This document shows, one piece after another, positions 35,319-43,133 of a DNA stretch of 64,000 nt. A program made the position numbers and the translations under genes. Origin of the DNA: Shewanella mesophila (GTDB taxonomy: Bacteria > Pseudomonadota > Gammaproteobacteria > Enterobacterales > Shewanellaceae). Numbering within the stretch: position 1 is the stretch's first letter; each line of letters starts with the position of its first letter. A model generated the notes under the pieces. That model did no database searches, had not been told where the DNA came from, and saw nothing but the letters and a program-made list of their open reading frames with translations. The stretch lies in contig NZ_CP080421.1 in the NCBI RefSeq assembly GCF_019457515.1, forward strand, positions 3,038,001 through 3,102,000. Reading direction: 5' to 3'.

Positions 35319-35678
35319 CTACTTACCTTCTATAGCTTCGATTGTTTTGTCAACACCACCAAAAAAGTCATTCAGTAAAGTGGAACAATCTGTAAATTCA
35401 TAGGGAGTGCCTTTATCGCTGGCTGACTTATGTACATGGTCATAGTCATGGCGCTTACCTGCATACTTTTTCTTTTTCGGTTCTTTAACGGCATGGGCAT
35501 TGTCCATGCCGAATACGCGTTTATTGTATTTATTATGGAGCGTAAGATTATAGCGAATCCCGTGAGGTCGATGTTTTGATGGGGCAACTTGCCAAACCTC
35601 AATCTTCCACCAATAGCCATCTTCTCTATGAACCTCCTGCCCATGAAGTTCTAGCAGATTGTTTAAGCCTGTGTTCAA
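35319..35678 (-). CDS. TumE-family toxin (DUF6516-like)
   Basis: 119 residues read from a TTG at 35678 (no ATG is available; AAGGG lies 11 bases upstream). The pattern REDGYWWKIEVWQV, then RPHGIRYNLTLHNKYNKRVFGMDNAH and the basic KEPKKKKYAGKRHDYDHVH matches TumE-type toxins of type II toxin-antitoxin pairs. The activity of the family is not firmly known. It is first in a two-gene operon with the HTH gene. It lies within the accessory island between the Rhs remnant and the integrase. Confidence 0.72.
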   Translation of the reverse strand: MNTGLNNLLELHGQEVHREDGYWWKIEVWQVAPSKHRPHGIRYNLTLHNKYNKRVFGMDNAHAVKEPKKKKYAGKRHDYDHVHKSASDKGTPYEFTDCSTLLNDFFGGVDKTIEAIEGK

Positions 35679-35801
35679 ATAAAGTAACCCTTTTATGTTA
35701 TGACCTGATTATAACTAAGCCTGTGCCATAAGTCCAATGATGGCTACCTATTGGCCGCCATTTCTGAGCGTACTAAAAATAGCTCTTCCGTGAGCTAGGC
35801 T

Positions 35802-36749
35802 TTACTGTTGAGCAGCAGGGTGCGTCTTGTTATAGACTTCCCGCAGCTTTGTCATGCTCACGTGCACATAAATCTGTGTGGTCGACAAGTCTGCATGCCC
35901 GAGAAACTCTTGCACATGACGAATATCTGCACCGTGATCCACCATGTGTGTTGCCGCAGCGTGACGGTACTGGTTGCAAGCTCCTGACTTGCGTACATCG
36001 GCCAACTTGATGTACTTGGCCACCAGTTCCGAGAGCTGAGCAGCCCGAAATGGTTTACCATTATTTGCCAGGAATAAGGTTTTTCCGGAGTGCACATTGG
36101 CCAACGTCGGTCTAACTTCTTTCAGGTAACGATAAATCCAAATGCAAGTGTCTTTGGCTATAGGCACGTATCTGTCTTTAAAGCCTTTTCCCTGATTAAT
36201 CCTGAGTTGGCATTGCTCAAAGTCAACATCGTCCAGCGTCAAGGTGCCAAGTTCAAGTCGCCGAATACCGGAAGCATAATAAGTCGTCATAATGGCCGTG
36301 TCCCTTATGCCTTTAAGTCCATAGTGTTCGGCCTGTTGTAAGACCTTCTTTACCTCCTGCTCACTAAGAACTGGCTTAGGTAATCGCCTGCCATTTTTCG
36401 GTAGTTCAAAGTGTTCAGTAGGGTTCACCGATAGCACTTCTTTGATGAATAACGTTCTCAAAAATACCTTTACCACAGTCAGACGATAACGAATGGTGGC
36501 TCGGCATAAAGGCCCACCATGACACGCTTTTCGATACAGATATAGGTACTGCTGATAGCTATCGAGCACTTCCAGGTCAACCTGAGTTACATCGATCAGA
36601 TCATGTCCAAAAGCCCATCTCCGAAAGAGCGACAATGCCGCTTCTTTGCTTAGCACGGTATTATCGCTTTGCCCTTTAGCCCGACAGATATCTAAATAGT
36701 ACTGCATACATGCAGTTAAGCTTAGTGAGTTGGGTTTAGTGAGCCACAT
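35802..36749 (-). CDS. Tyrosine recombinase/integrase, last gene of the Ist-type operon
   Basis: 315 residues with an N-terminal SAM-like core-binding domain (residues 8-105) and a C-terminal catalytic domain. Catalytic residues visible: Arg163 (SGIRRLEL), Lys188 (GKGFKDRYVP), Arg262, His285 (LGHADLST) and Tyr294 (TQIYVHV). The first His of the HxxR box is replaced by Asn259 (CNQYRH, codon AAC), one base away from His. The start ATG has GGGGGAAG upstream and lies inside the end of the preceding gene (14-base overlap), so translation is coupled to the IstA-IstB-DnaG_N operon. It belongs to the XerC/D-like recombinases associated with transposons and integrative elements. Confidence 0.85.
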   Translation of the reverse strand: MWLTKPNSLSLTACMQYYLDICRAKGQSDNTVLSKEAALSLFRRWAFGHDLIDVTQVDLEVLDSYQQYLYLYRKACHGGPLCRATIRYRLTVVKVFLRTLFIKEVLSVNPTEHFELPKNGRRLPKPVLSEQEVKKVLQQAEHYGLKGIRDTAIMTTYYASGIRRLELGTLTLDDVDFEQCQLRINQGKGFKDRYVPIAKDTCIWIYRYLKEVRPTLANVHSGKTLFLANNGKPFRAAQLSELVAKYIKLADVRKSGACNQYRHAAATHMVDHGADIRHVQEFLGHADLSTTQIYVHVSMTKLREVYNKTHPAAQQ

Positions 36750-37215
36750 AGCGCTTCCCCCATATCATGAGATGAAACTTCACTGCATGATAATATGTAC
36801 GGTGCCTATACCATTGAATGATCCTCGGGGCTGGTCTACTGGGGCAATTGAGCTTTACCCCACAAGCGGCCACGATATTTTCCCCCTCAAACAACGGTTC
36901 CACAATACACCCTCGAAAAATTTCATGGCCACTACTCTTTAGCAACCCCATACGCCGTAAAGCTCCACGATAACCTGCGCCGTCAACTTTACTAGCTCCG
37001 GACACATAACGATTCAAGGTTCGATCACAATACCCAATCAAATGGGTTTCAATACTGTCCATGCTTATTCCTTGTCGCGCCAGCTTTTGGCAGACGTGGG
37101 GGTTTACAAGCAAACGCTGGTGATAAATGTCAAAGAGCTGTCTAAGGTATGAGTCCTCCGCATTTGAGGAGGCCAACATCTGCTCATAGGCTTCAAGATG
37201 AAGGTCGGTATCCAT
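36736..37215 (-). CDS. DnaG_N-like (primase N-terminal region) protein of the mobile operon
   Basis: 159 residues. The sequence follows the catalytic-core N-terminal segment of DnaG primases: YHQRLLVNPHVCQKLARQGI, then DSIETHLIGYCDRTL, GALRRMGLLKSSGHEIFRG and IVEPLFEGENIVAACGV, matching the primase pattern YH..L....A..YL..RG / F.iG / RvmFPi.d..grviG.ggR. There is no N-terminal CHC2 zinc finger and no Toprim domain, so it is either a small accessory protein or a degraded primase-like gene. Its start overlaps the istB stop (TAATG) and has a perfect AAGGAGG. Function unknown. Confidence 0.6.
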   Translation of the reverse strand: MDTDLHLEAYEQMLASSNAEDSYLRQLFDIYHQRLLVNPHVCQKLARQGISMDSIETHLIGYCDRTLNRYVSGASKVDGAGYRGALRRMGLLKSSGHEIFRGCIVEPLFEGENIVAACGVKLNCPSRPAPRIIQWYRHRTYYHAVKFHLMIWGKRYVAH

Positions 37216-37928
37216 TACTTGTCCTCCTTAACCACTCGATATACCTTACGCATGGATTCACCGTGCAACTCTAGGCGATGCGCGCGATGAATGATGCGAT
37301 CCATAATGGCGTCAGCAAGAGTAGGTTCTCCTATATATTCATGCCATTTACTGACAGGTAATTGGGTTGTGATAATGAGTGCACCGGACTCAACACGCTC
37401 TTCTATCAACTCCAGTAAATCTTGCCGATTAAGGTCATTTAACGGTGCCATTGCCCAGTCATCCAATATCAATAGCTTGTATTTGGCCAGCCCACTGCGC
37501 AGTTTGGGCAAGGAACCGTCCCGATGGGCAATGTCCAGCTCCTCCATCAGTAGATTGAAGCGCTTATACAGTACAGAAAAATTCAATTTGATTGCTTGAT
37601 TGGCGAGGGCACAGGCAAGCCAGCTTTTACCGGCCCCTGTTGGCCCGGTAATGAGCAAAAACTGATTCCGTGCGACCCACTCACAACTAACCAAGGTAGC
37701 CAAATAGCCCTTATCAATTCCCCTCTTAGCTACGTAGTCGATGTTTTCCACGCAAGCTTGCCCCTGTTTTAGCCTCGCCGCCTTAAATAGCCGCTCCCGC
37801 TTTTTTTGAGACTTGTATTGGATCTCCTCACAGGTCAAAAACGCTAAAATATCGATGATGGGAAGTGCGAGCATGTCCGGCGTTACCAGTACTTTTTTTA
37901 AGGCTTCACTCATGCCGATTAGCCGCAA
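37215..37928 (-). CDS. IstB-like AAA+ transposition helper ATPase, 5' end apparently frameshifted
   Basis: 237 residues read from TTG 37928. Walker A LITGPTGAGKSWLACA (residues ~92-107) and Walker B YKLLILDDWAM identify the IstB/DnaC-like helper of IS21-type transposases. The natural start is probably ATG 37966, one base after the istA stop with GGAGGG upstream, but its frame hits a stop after 15 codons. The correct frame continues upstream as FDNLQQLRLIGM, the usual IstB beginning, until a TAG at 37952. A single missing base near 37950-37954 would explain this. The element may thus be impaired, or initiate weakly from TTG 37928 or ATG 37913. Confidence 0.82.
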   Translation of the reverse strand: MRLIGMSEALKKVLVTPDMLALPIIDILAFLTCEEIQYKSQKKRERLFKAARLKQGQACVENIDYVAKRGIDKGYLATLVSCEWVARNQFLLITGPTGAGKSWLACALANQAIKLNFSVLYKRFNLLMEELDIAHRDGSLPKLRSGLAKYKLLILDDWAMAPLNDLNRQDLLELIEERVESGALIITTQLPVSKWHEYIGEPTLADAIMDRIIHRAHRLELHGESMRKVYRVVKEDK

Positions 37929-37967
37929 CTGCTGGAGATTGTCAAAACGCTATGTTCACTGCTCATT

Positions 37968-39506
37968 TTACTGCCCTCCATTGAGGTAGTAGCGGGCACC
38001 ACGAACATTATGATGAAGTGGCAACAGGCCTTGGACAGGTTTAGCCTCATCCAAAGGTTCATCCAATCGACACTGTAAAATTGAACGGACACTGCTGACG
38101 GTCAAAGATTGAATTTCGCAGGCGCACTGGCAAGCTCGTTCAAATCGCATTTGACCGTATTTTCTCGCTAATTTTTGCAATTGAGAACATGCTTTACAGC
38201 CCTGCAACGAGCAATCAGGTACGCCATCAAACTGTGCCGATGTCAAAGCCAAGGAGTGCTCACCGATATTTTTTGCCCAATGCATAAAATGGGCTTTTGA
38301 TTGTGCCGCATACGCTTGATGGCTCTTAGGGCGATGGCTGTTCTCCGTAGTCGCACCACCTTGAATATTGCTGCGCATATGCATAGCAACTAATTGGTGA
38401 TGGAAATAGATTTCCACCATGTTTTGGCAGATTTTAATGTCAACAGACTGGCCAGTTAACTCATAGGGTACTGAATAGGCATGGCCATACACGTAAATGT
38501 GATAATCCCTATTCACCTTTTGCTGGTGTATCCAACGACCTATGTTAAATCGCTTCGTAGGAAGGGGAGACAACGCTGCTCGCTCTGTATGTTCAAACCG
38601 TTCACGGCGATTGCCCTGATATCGCTTAAAGGGGCGTTGATTCAGTTGCTCCAGCAACTCAACAATAGCCTGATTAATCTCTGCAATACTGAAAAAACGG
38701 CGGCGACGCAGCACCACGGTTATCCATCGGGTAACCAACAGTACGCCGATTTCGGCTAGCGATTTATCTTGTGGTCGTCTGACGCGCGCAGGTTCTACGA
38801 CAAAACCATAATGCTCAGCCAACTCCTGATAGCTGCGATTTACTTCTGGGAACTTGCCTGGCCGAGTGACTGCGGACTTAAGATTGTCCGGCACCACTAA
38901 TTGGGGAATCCCGCTAAAATAGGTGAACATCGCCTGATGGGCTTCCAACCAATCCTCCAATTTTTGGGAACTCAGTGCTTTGGCAAATACCAGTTGTGAG
39001 TATCCCATTACCCCAACAAACATTTCTGCATAATGCGTTTGCCCTGAATGTTGGTCTATCCAGGGTATGCGTTTTCCAGCAAAGTCGACAAAACACACCT
39101 CGCCAGGGGCATAGTACTGACGCATAGAGACATCGATGGACTTTACGTAGTTCCTATACCAGTGAGTAAACTGCGAGTAACAAAGTGCGTCGGCAGGTTC
39201 AATACTGCGGTATTCCTCCCATAGCTGAATGAGTGTTTGATGTTTTTCCTGCATTAAATGGTGCACATATGCCCAGTCGGGTTGACGCTTACTATTGTTT
39301 ACCGGAACGATAGGGTTCAACTGTTTCAGCAACTGGTCATCAGAGTGTTGTTCCAATTCAGCAAGGGTTATGGCAGCTTTTCGCCGCTTATTACGATAGG
39401 CCCGCACTGTATTGGGGGAGATGCCCACAAGCTGAGCAATCCGTCGATTGGAATAGTTGGTGGTCAGTAGCAAACGCAATAACTGCCGTAATTTACGTAT
39501 GTTCAT
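37968..39506 (-). CDS. IS21-type transposase IstA-like
   Basis: 513 residues from ATG 39506 (AAGGAG upstream; the reading frame extends further back but without a plausible start). An N-terminal HTH (LRLLLTTNYSNRRIAQLVGISPNTVRAY in pieces, residues ~10-38), then an rve/DDE integrase core with Asp141 (FVDFAG), Asp207 (VVPDNLK) and Glu252 (SLAEIG), then a C-terminal beta domain. It catalyses DNA strand transfer with IstB. First of four genes (istA, istB, DnaG_N-like, integrase) with very short gaps and strong Shine-Dalgarno sites, so they form one operon. Confidence 0.87.
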   Translation of the reverse strand: MNIRKLRQLLRLLLTTNYSNRRIAQLVGISPNTVRAYRNKRRKAAITLAELEQHSDDQLLKQLNPIVPVNNSKRQPDWAYVHHLMQEKHQTLIQLWEEYRSIEPADALCYSQFTHWYRNYVKSIDVSMRQYYAPGEVCFVDFAGKRIPWIDQHSGQTHYAEMFVGVMGYSQLVFAKALSSQKLEDWLEAHQAMFTYFSGIPQLVVPDNLKSAVTRPGKFPEVNRSYQELAEHYGFVVEPARVRRPQDKSLAEIGVLLVTRWITVVLRRRRFFSIAEINQAIVELLEQLNQRPFKRYQGNRRERFEHTERAALSPLPTKRFNIGRWIHQQKVNRDYHIYVYGHAYSVPYELTGQSVDIKICQNMVEIYFHHQLVAMHMRSNIQGGATTENSHRPKSHQAYAAQSKAHFMHWAKNIGEHSLALTSAQFDGVPDCSLQGCKACSQLQKLARKYGQMRFERACQCACEIQSLTVSSVRSILQCRLDEPLDEAKPVQGLLPLHHNVRGARYYLNGGQ

Positions 39507-39544
39507 GATGAACTCCTTAATTTCACTGTGAAGGAAATCAAGGC

Positions 39545-39680
39545 ACACACATGCCCACGCTTCGGTCTGACCGAAACTTGACAGTCTGGCATGGGAAAGC
39601 TTTAATGAAGTTGTCGAGCACGCTAATTCGACAACTTCCGAAGAAGTCAGCATCTGCAAATGCTGGCTTTTTCCCTTTCT
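39545..39680. repeat. Cluster of palindromes upstream of istA
   Basis: Three inverted repeats in 135 bases: TTCGGTCTGACCGAA (39561-39575), an 11-bp perfect repeat GAAGTTGTCGA / TCGACAACTTC (39608-39618 and 39628-39638), and CAGCAT / ATGCTG followed by GGCTTTTT (39649-39672). They lie between the HTH gene and istA and could be regulator sites, recombinase binding sites or a transposon end. Confidence 0.6.
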
Positions 39681-39711
39681 GTGCCTTGGTAATGAAAAAT
39701 CAAACGGTTGG

Positions 39712-40005
39712 TTACATGTCGATAGGCTTCCCCTCTGTTTGATATTGATGTTCAATACGTTGCTTGGCCAACCAAAGCGCGATGTCTTTTACAAGAGCAA
39801 ATCGTCCTCTTCGTCCCGATATGGTAAAAAGCTCAACAGGAAAAGTCGGTTGAGACATGTGTTTTCGCAATGAATGGATACTCCTGTAGCCCATCGCGTT
39901 AGCCAGCCTTTCGCCCGTCAACAAAGGCGAGCCATAGCGATGCATCAATTCACGTTCTAACTCAAAAGCCAGTGTATCCACGTCGCTGCTGAGCTTCTTA
40001 TTCAT
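39712..40005 (-). CDS. Small HTH DNA-binding protein (AlpA/excisionase-like)
   Basis: 97 residues. The segment LLTGERLANAMGYRSIHSLR (~residues 28-47) looks like a helix-turn-helix, and the C-terminal half (FTISGRRGRFALVKDIALWLAKQR) resembles the wing and tail of MerR-like excisionase/AlpA proteins. It lies just upstream of istA on the same strand, separated by a palindrome-rich leader, and divergent from the 330-residue gene. Likely a regulator of the element; that is inferred from size and place. Confidence 0.6.
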   Translation of the reverse strand: MNKKLSSDVDTLAFELERELMHRYGSPLLTGERLANAMGYRSIHSLRKHMSQPTFPVELFTISGRRGRFALVKDIALWLAKQRIEHQYQTEGKPIDM

Positions 40006-40165
40006 GCTGCAACCTATTTCGATTTGGTGGGATTAACTAAGAATACAAAGCCAAGCTAAACTTGCATAAGGCTTTATTTTTCGATTAAAGGCACGAGTTT
40101 ATGAGATGGTTTGACAGTAAATATGATTTATATCAATCAATTGGCCTAAATGCGCACTGTTTGCA

Positions 40166-41158
40166 ATGCCAGTTGCAAACTTTATTTATCCGATGTACAC
40201 CTTCGAGAATTACCTCAAACTAAGCAGGCGCACAAAATCGCTTGCTACTCGCTATTGGTGTGCTTGTCTGAAAGCACATTTGGGCGAATCCACTGCCTAT
40301 GGAATGAAGAGGGCATTATTTGCTGACAGTGAGCAATGCAGTTCTACCGCCAATTGGCTGAACAATTCATCCCGCTTTTTTAACAGAAAAGAGCAAGGTG
40401 AACCTGTTATTCGAGAGTATGTGGTTGACATTATTGACCGTCGCTTAAACAGTCCAATTCCCTTTAAATCTCTGCTATGCCACCCCTTGTGGCAACTCAT
40501 AGATAATCGCAACCCTACAATATCATCAGTGAATGTGGCACTGAGCAACCTTCCCTCTCACTATGTAAACCTACTTTTCACAGAAGATAGTTTCGGTAAC
40601 CTGACAAGGAAACAATCGCTAACTAAGAAGGCCGTGTGGTCATTGATACAAAAAACCGACATCCATGCGTTCACATGCTTAATCGGTCGGTGTTTACAGG
40701 AAACAACAATGGAAGGTGAAAGACTTGATACGAATCAGTTAGAAGCCGTCAAATACCTTTTGAAATTAGCGAATATTACGCCATTTAAATCTATTGCTAC
40801 TGACTTTTATCGGTTCATAAATGATCAGTTCTGGCATCTCTATTTAAATACTCCCCTCAACGTTCATCATGTCATTTGGCCGATTATTTCGCCAAAAGGA
40901 GAAAAATGTTACCTCCCCATGAGATTGATAGCTGAGGAAGCATTAAAAATAGACGAGGTAATTGAACTGTATAAAACGCTATATGAGCAAGCCTGTACGA
41001 TTGGTCTTGTGCCTGGCAACCCAGCGGGAGAAGCTAATTTTTATGCTTTCATATGTCACACAGAAATGCAGCCTCTAATTGATACTCTCTTTAATCACAC
41101 GCACCCTCCCAAAACGCTTACAGATTTAAAGCACCGTATTTTTTTAGCAACTTGTTAA
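40166..41158 (+). CDS. Hypothetical protein of the island, 330 residues
   Basis: I do not recognise this protein. No signal peptide or membrane segment is seen; it is rich in aromatic residues and Asn/Thr, probably cytosolic and helical. The start is uncertain: ATG 40166 or ATG 40193, neither with a good Shine-Dalgarno. Divergent from the small HTH gene 160 bases away, so it may be controlled by it. It has no detectable homology to transposases or recombinases by eye and may be cargo of the element. Confidence 0.6.
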   Translation: MPVANFIYPMYTFENYLKLSRRTKSLATRYWCACLKAHLGESTAYGMKRALFADSEQCSSTANWLNNSSRFFNRKEQGEPVIREYVVDIIDRRLNSPIPFKSLLCHPLWQLIDNRNPTISSVNVALSNLPSHYVNLLFTEDSFGNLTRKQSLTKKAVWSLIQKTDIHAFTCLIGRCLQETTMEGERLDTNQLEAVKYLLKLANITPFKSIATDFYRFINDQFWHLYLNTPLNVHHVIWPIISPKGEKCYLPMRLIAEEALKIDEVIELYKTLYEQACTIGLVPGNPAGEANFYAFICHTEMQPLIDTLFNHTHPPKTLTDLKHRIFLATC

Positions 41159-41175
41159 AATCTATCCACGACTAA

Positions 41176-41271
41176 CAGCAGCTTGGTCAGTTCAAAGCAG
41201 TAGAAGTGATCACTCATGAACAGCAGAAGCGATCAATTGCTCCAGTGCCGCCAGCTTGCGCAAGACTATAA
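41176..41271 (+). pseudogene. Coding remnant inverted relative to the one at 33.4 kb
   Basis: 31 open codons after a TAA with no start: QQLGQF, then AVEVITHEQQ and APVPPACARL, ending TAA. It resembles the minus-strand remnant at 33373-33513 (LGQF/AIGQF, VEVI, PPA). At DNA level 14 of 15 bases agree (GTAGAAGTGATCACT at 41200-41214 against the complement of 33424-33438). Together they flank the island in inverted orientation. Confidence 0.4.
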
Positions 41272-41426
41272 ATATATCCCTATAGGCGCTGCTAAATCGT
41301 CCCAGATTTAGAAGCTTGCATTGAACTTCTAACAGTAGTGGTCAAGCAAAGTCTAACGCAGATATGTTTAAATCAGCTTATAAGACATTAAACATATGCT
41401 ACCCCATAACTTTAATTCTTTTTATT

Positions 41427-42980
41427 TCAGTGTTTTTGTAATCCAAAGCGATTAATCTTCTCAAGTAATACCCTATGCTCAGGTAGGTCATTAGCTAATG
41501 TCCCCCCAACCTGCCTAATGCGATCGCTATGTGCCTTCCATTGCAGCTTATCAGTTGAATGATTACTCCCTAAAGAAGTTCCGTAGGCCATGCCATAAAG
41601 TACATAGAGGTAGTTATCTAAGTCAAATACCTCAAATTTGCTAAAGAAATCTTCCCTAACTGGAATATGGGTTTGCCAGAGTGTTAATCTCTTGGCTAGT
41701 TCTTTTGGAATGGTACTGGGATCTCGATTATCGATCCAAAACGGCGAATCGCTGCGATCGGATATGCAGTAGTGTAACTTAACAAACTCAACAACCCTTT
41801 CCCATGCATAGGTCATCACCTTGTTGAACTGCTCAGAGATCAAGCCAAGTTCATCAACATTAGTCGGAAAACGACTTGCCAAATAGCCTGCTGCGAAATC
41901 GGTTAACAAGATAGATGTGGCTTCCAACGGCTCGAGGAAGCCCTGAGCCAACCCTAACGACAAGCAATTTTTATGGAAAAAATGCTTCCTATAACCCACT
42001 TTCATAAGTAACAGTCGATGCTGATATTGGGCCAGATCCTCCCCAAGATAATGCTCTAACTTCTTAAGGGCGGTTTGATCATCCATATACTTTGATGAAT
42101 AAACAAAACCTACGCCGCGCCGATTGATTAAAGCAATATCCCAGATCCATCCTGCTTGATGGGCTGTGGCTATGGTAAATGGTGGAATGGGGACGTCGTC
42201 AGCGATGGGCACCTGAACGGCGATCGCCCTATCGACAAATAACTCGTTAGATTTATCAACAAACGGCACCTTTAGGGCTTTATCAATCAGCAGCGCTTCA
42301 AAACCACTGCTGTCGATATAAAAATCAGCATATAAAGTACCGTGGCTATCTGTGTTGAGCGACTCGATATGACCACTATCATTAAGATTTACATCTAGGA
42401 CATTTGCACTTATATGTCGCACATTAAAACGAGATTTTGCGTTATTGGCTAACAATAGCGCAAACTTTGCAGCATTAAGATGATAAGCGTATCCAAGTGA
42501 GCCTTCATATTCAGCATGAGTTATCTGCTTGGGCGCTTTATAGGACTCACATACGGCATGCTGGGGCGAAACTGTATCACAGTAAAAACGCCCATAAGCG
42601 CCATCAGCATAAGGGTCCCCACGCTCTCTTAACCAGTATTCAGTTAAGTCATCCCCTAGGGGACTTGGCATATCGAAGAGGTGATGATAAGAGTTTCCCA
42701 CGCCATGGCGATGCTTATCCATCCAATTGACGAATTTAATCGACTGTTTAAAAGTGACATCACAACTTGTAATAAACTCGCTCTCGCTGATCCCAAATTG
42801 CTTCAAACTCTTGCGAATAGCGGGAACTGTACCTTCGCCCACACCAATCGTTGGAATATCGGGTGACTCAATAAGGGTAATAGAAACGGTATCATTCCCT
42901 TCAAAGGTTTTGCCAATATGGTTTGCGGCGAGCCAACCCGCTGTACCGCCACCGACAATAATGATTTTTTTTATATCCAT
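41427..42980 (-). CDS. Flavin-dependent tryptophan halogenase family protein
   Basis: 517 residues. The FAD-binding GxGxxG is IIVGGGTAGWLAA at residues 7-19, followed by GVGEGTVPAIR and the region CDVTFKQSIKFVNW, where the Lys aligns with the catalytic lysine of PrnA/RebH. The WxWxIP-like box is GWIWDIALINRRG, so the Ile-Pro is replaced by Ile-Ala. GFLEPLEATSI is the conserved C-terminal motif. Genes of this type accompany TonB receptors and SapC genes in polysaccharide loci of Alteromonadales; their substrate is unknown. It lies downstream of the TonB receptor on the same strand, beyond a terminator. Confidence 0.88.
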   Translation of the reverse strand: MDIKKIIIVGGGTAGWLAANHIGKTFEGNDTVSITLIESPDIPTIGVGEGTVPAIRKSLKQFGISESEFITSCDVTFKQSIKFVNWMDKHRHGVGNSYHHLFDMPSPLGDDLTEYWLRERGDPYADGAYGRFYCDTVSPQHAVCESYKAPKQITHAEYEGSLGYAYHLNAAKFALLLANNAKSRFNVRHISANVLDVNLNDSGHIESLNTDSHGTLYADFYIDSSGFEALLIDKALKVPFVDKSNELFVDRAIAVQVPIADDVPIPPFTIATAHQAGWIWDIALINRRGVGFVYSSKYMDDQTALKKLEHYLGEDLAQYQHRLLLMKVGYRKHFFHKNCLSLGLAQGFLEPLEATSILLTDFAAGYLASRFPTNVDELGLISEQFNKVMTYAWERVVEFVKLHYCISDRSDSPFWIDNRDPSTIPKELAKRLTLWQTHIPVREDFFSKFEVFDLDNYLYVLYGMAYGTSLGSNHSTDKLQWKAHSDRIRQVGGTLANDLPEHRVLLEKINRFGLQKH

Positions 42981-43044
42981 ACTTAACCCAATCTAACCAT
43001 ATAACCGAAGACATCAACAACAGCTATGCCATATTAGCCTTCTA

Positions 43045-43071
43045 ATAAAAAAGCCCAGCGAATGCTGGGCT
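43045..43071 (-). terminator. Terminator between the TonB receptor and the halogenase-like gene
   Basis: Perfect AGCCCAGC / GCTGGGCT stem with loop of four; on the minus strand a T run follows. It should reduce readthrough into the halogenase gene. Confidence 0.85.
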
Positions 43072-43133
43072 CTATTAGCTAATTGACAACTGAACTCTAC
43101 TAGCAGCCTAGTGCTAGTAGAGTTTAAGTGCTA

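Noticed and set aside
39506..39755. 83-residue extension at the N-terminus of IstA
   Set aside because: The ATG at 39506 has a perfect AAGGAG and gives the family start; the extension crosses palindromes and has no start signal.
33300..41400. CRISPR array or defence-island repeat structure
   Set aside because: No regularly spaced direct repeats of 23-40 bases were found anywhere in the window.
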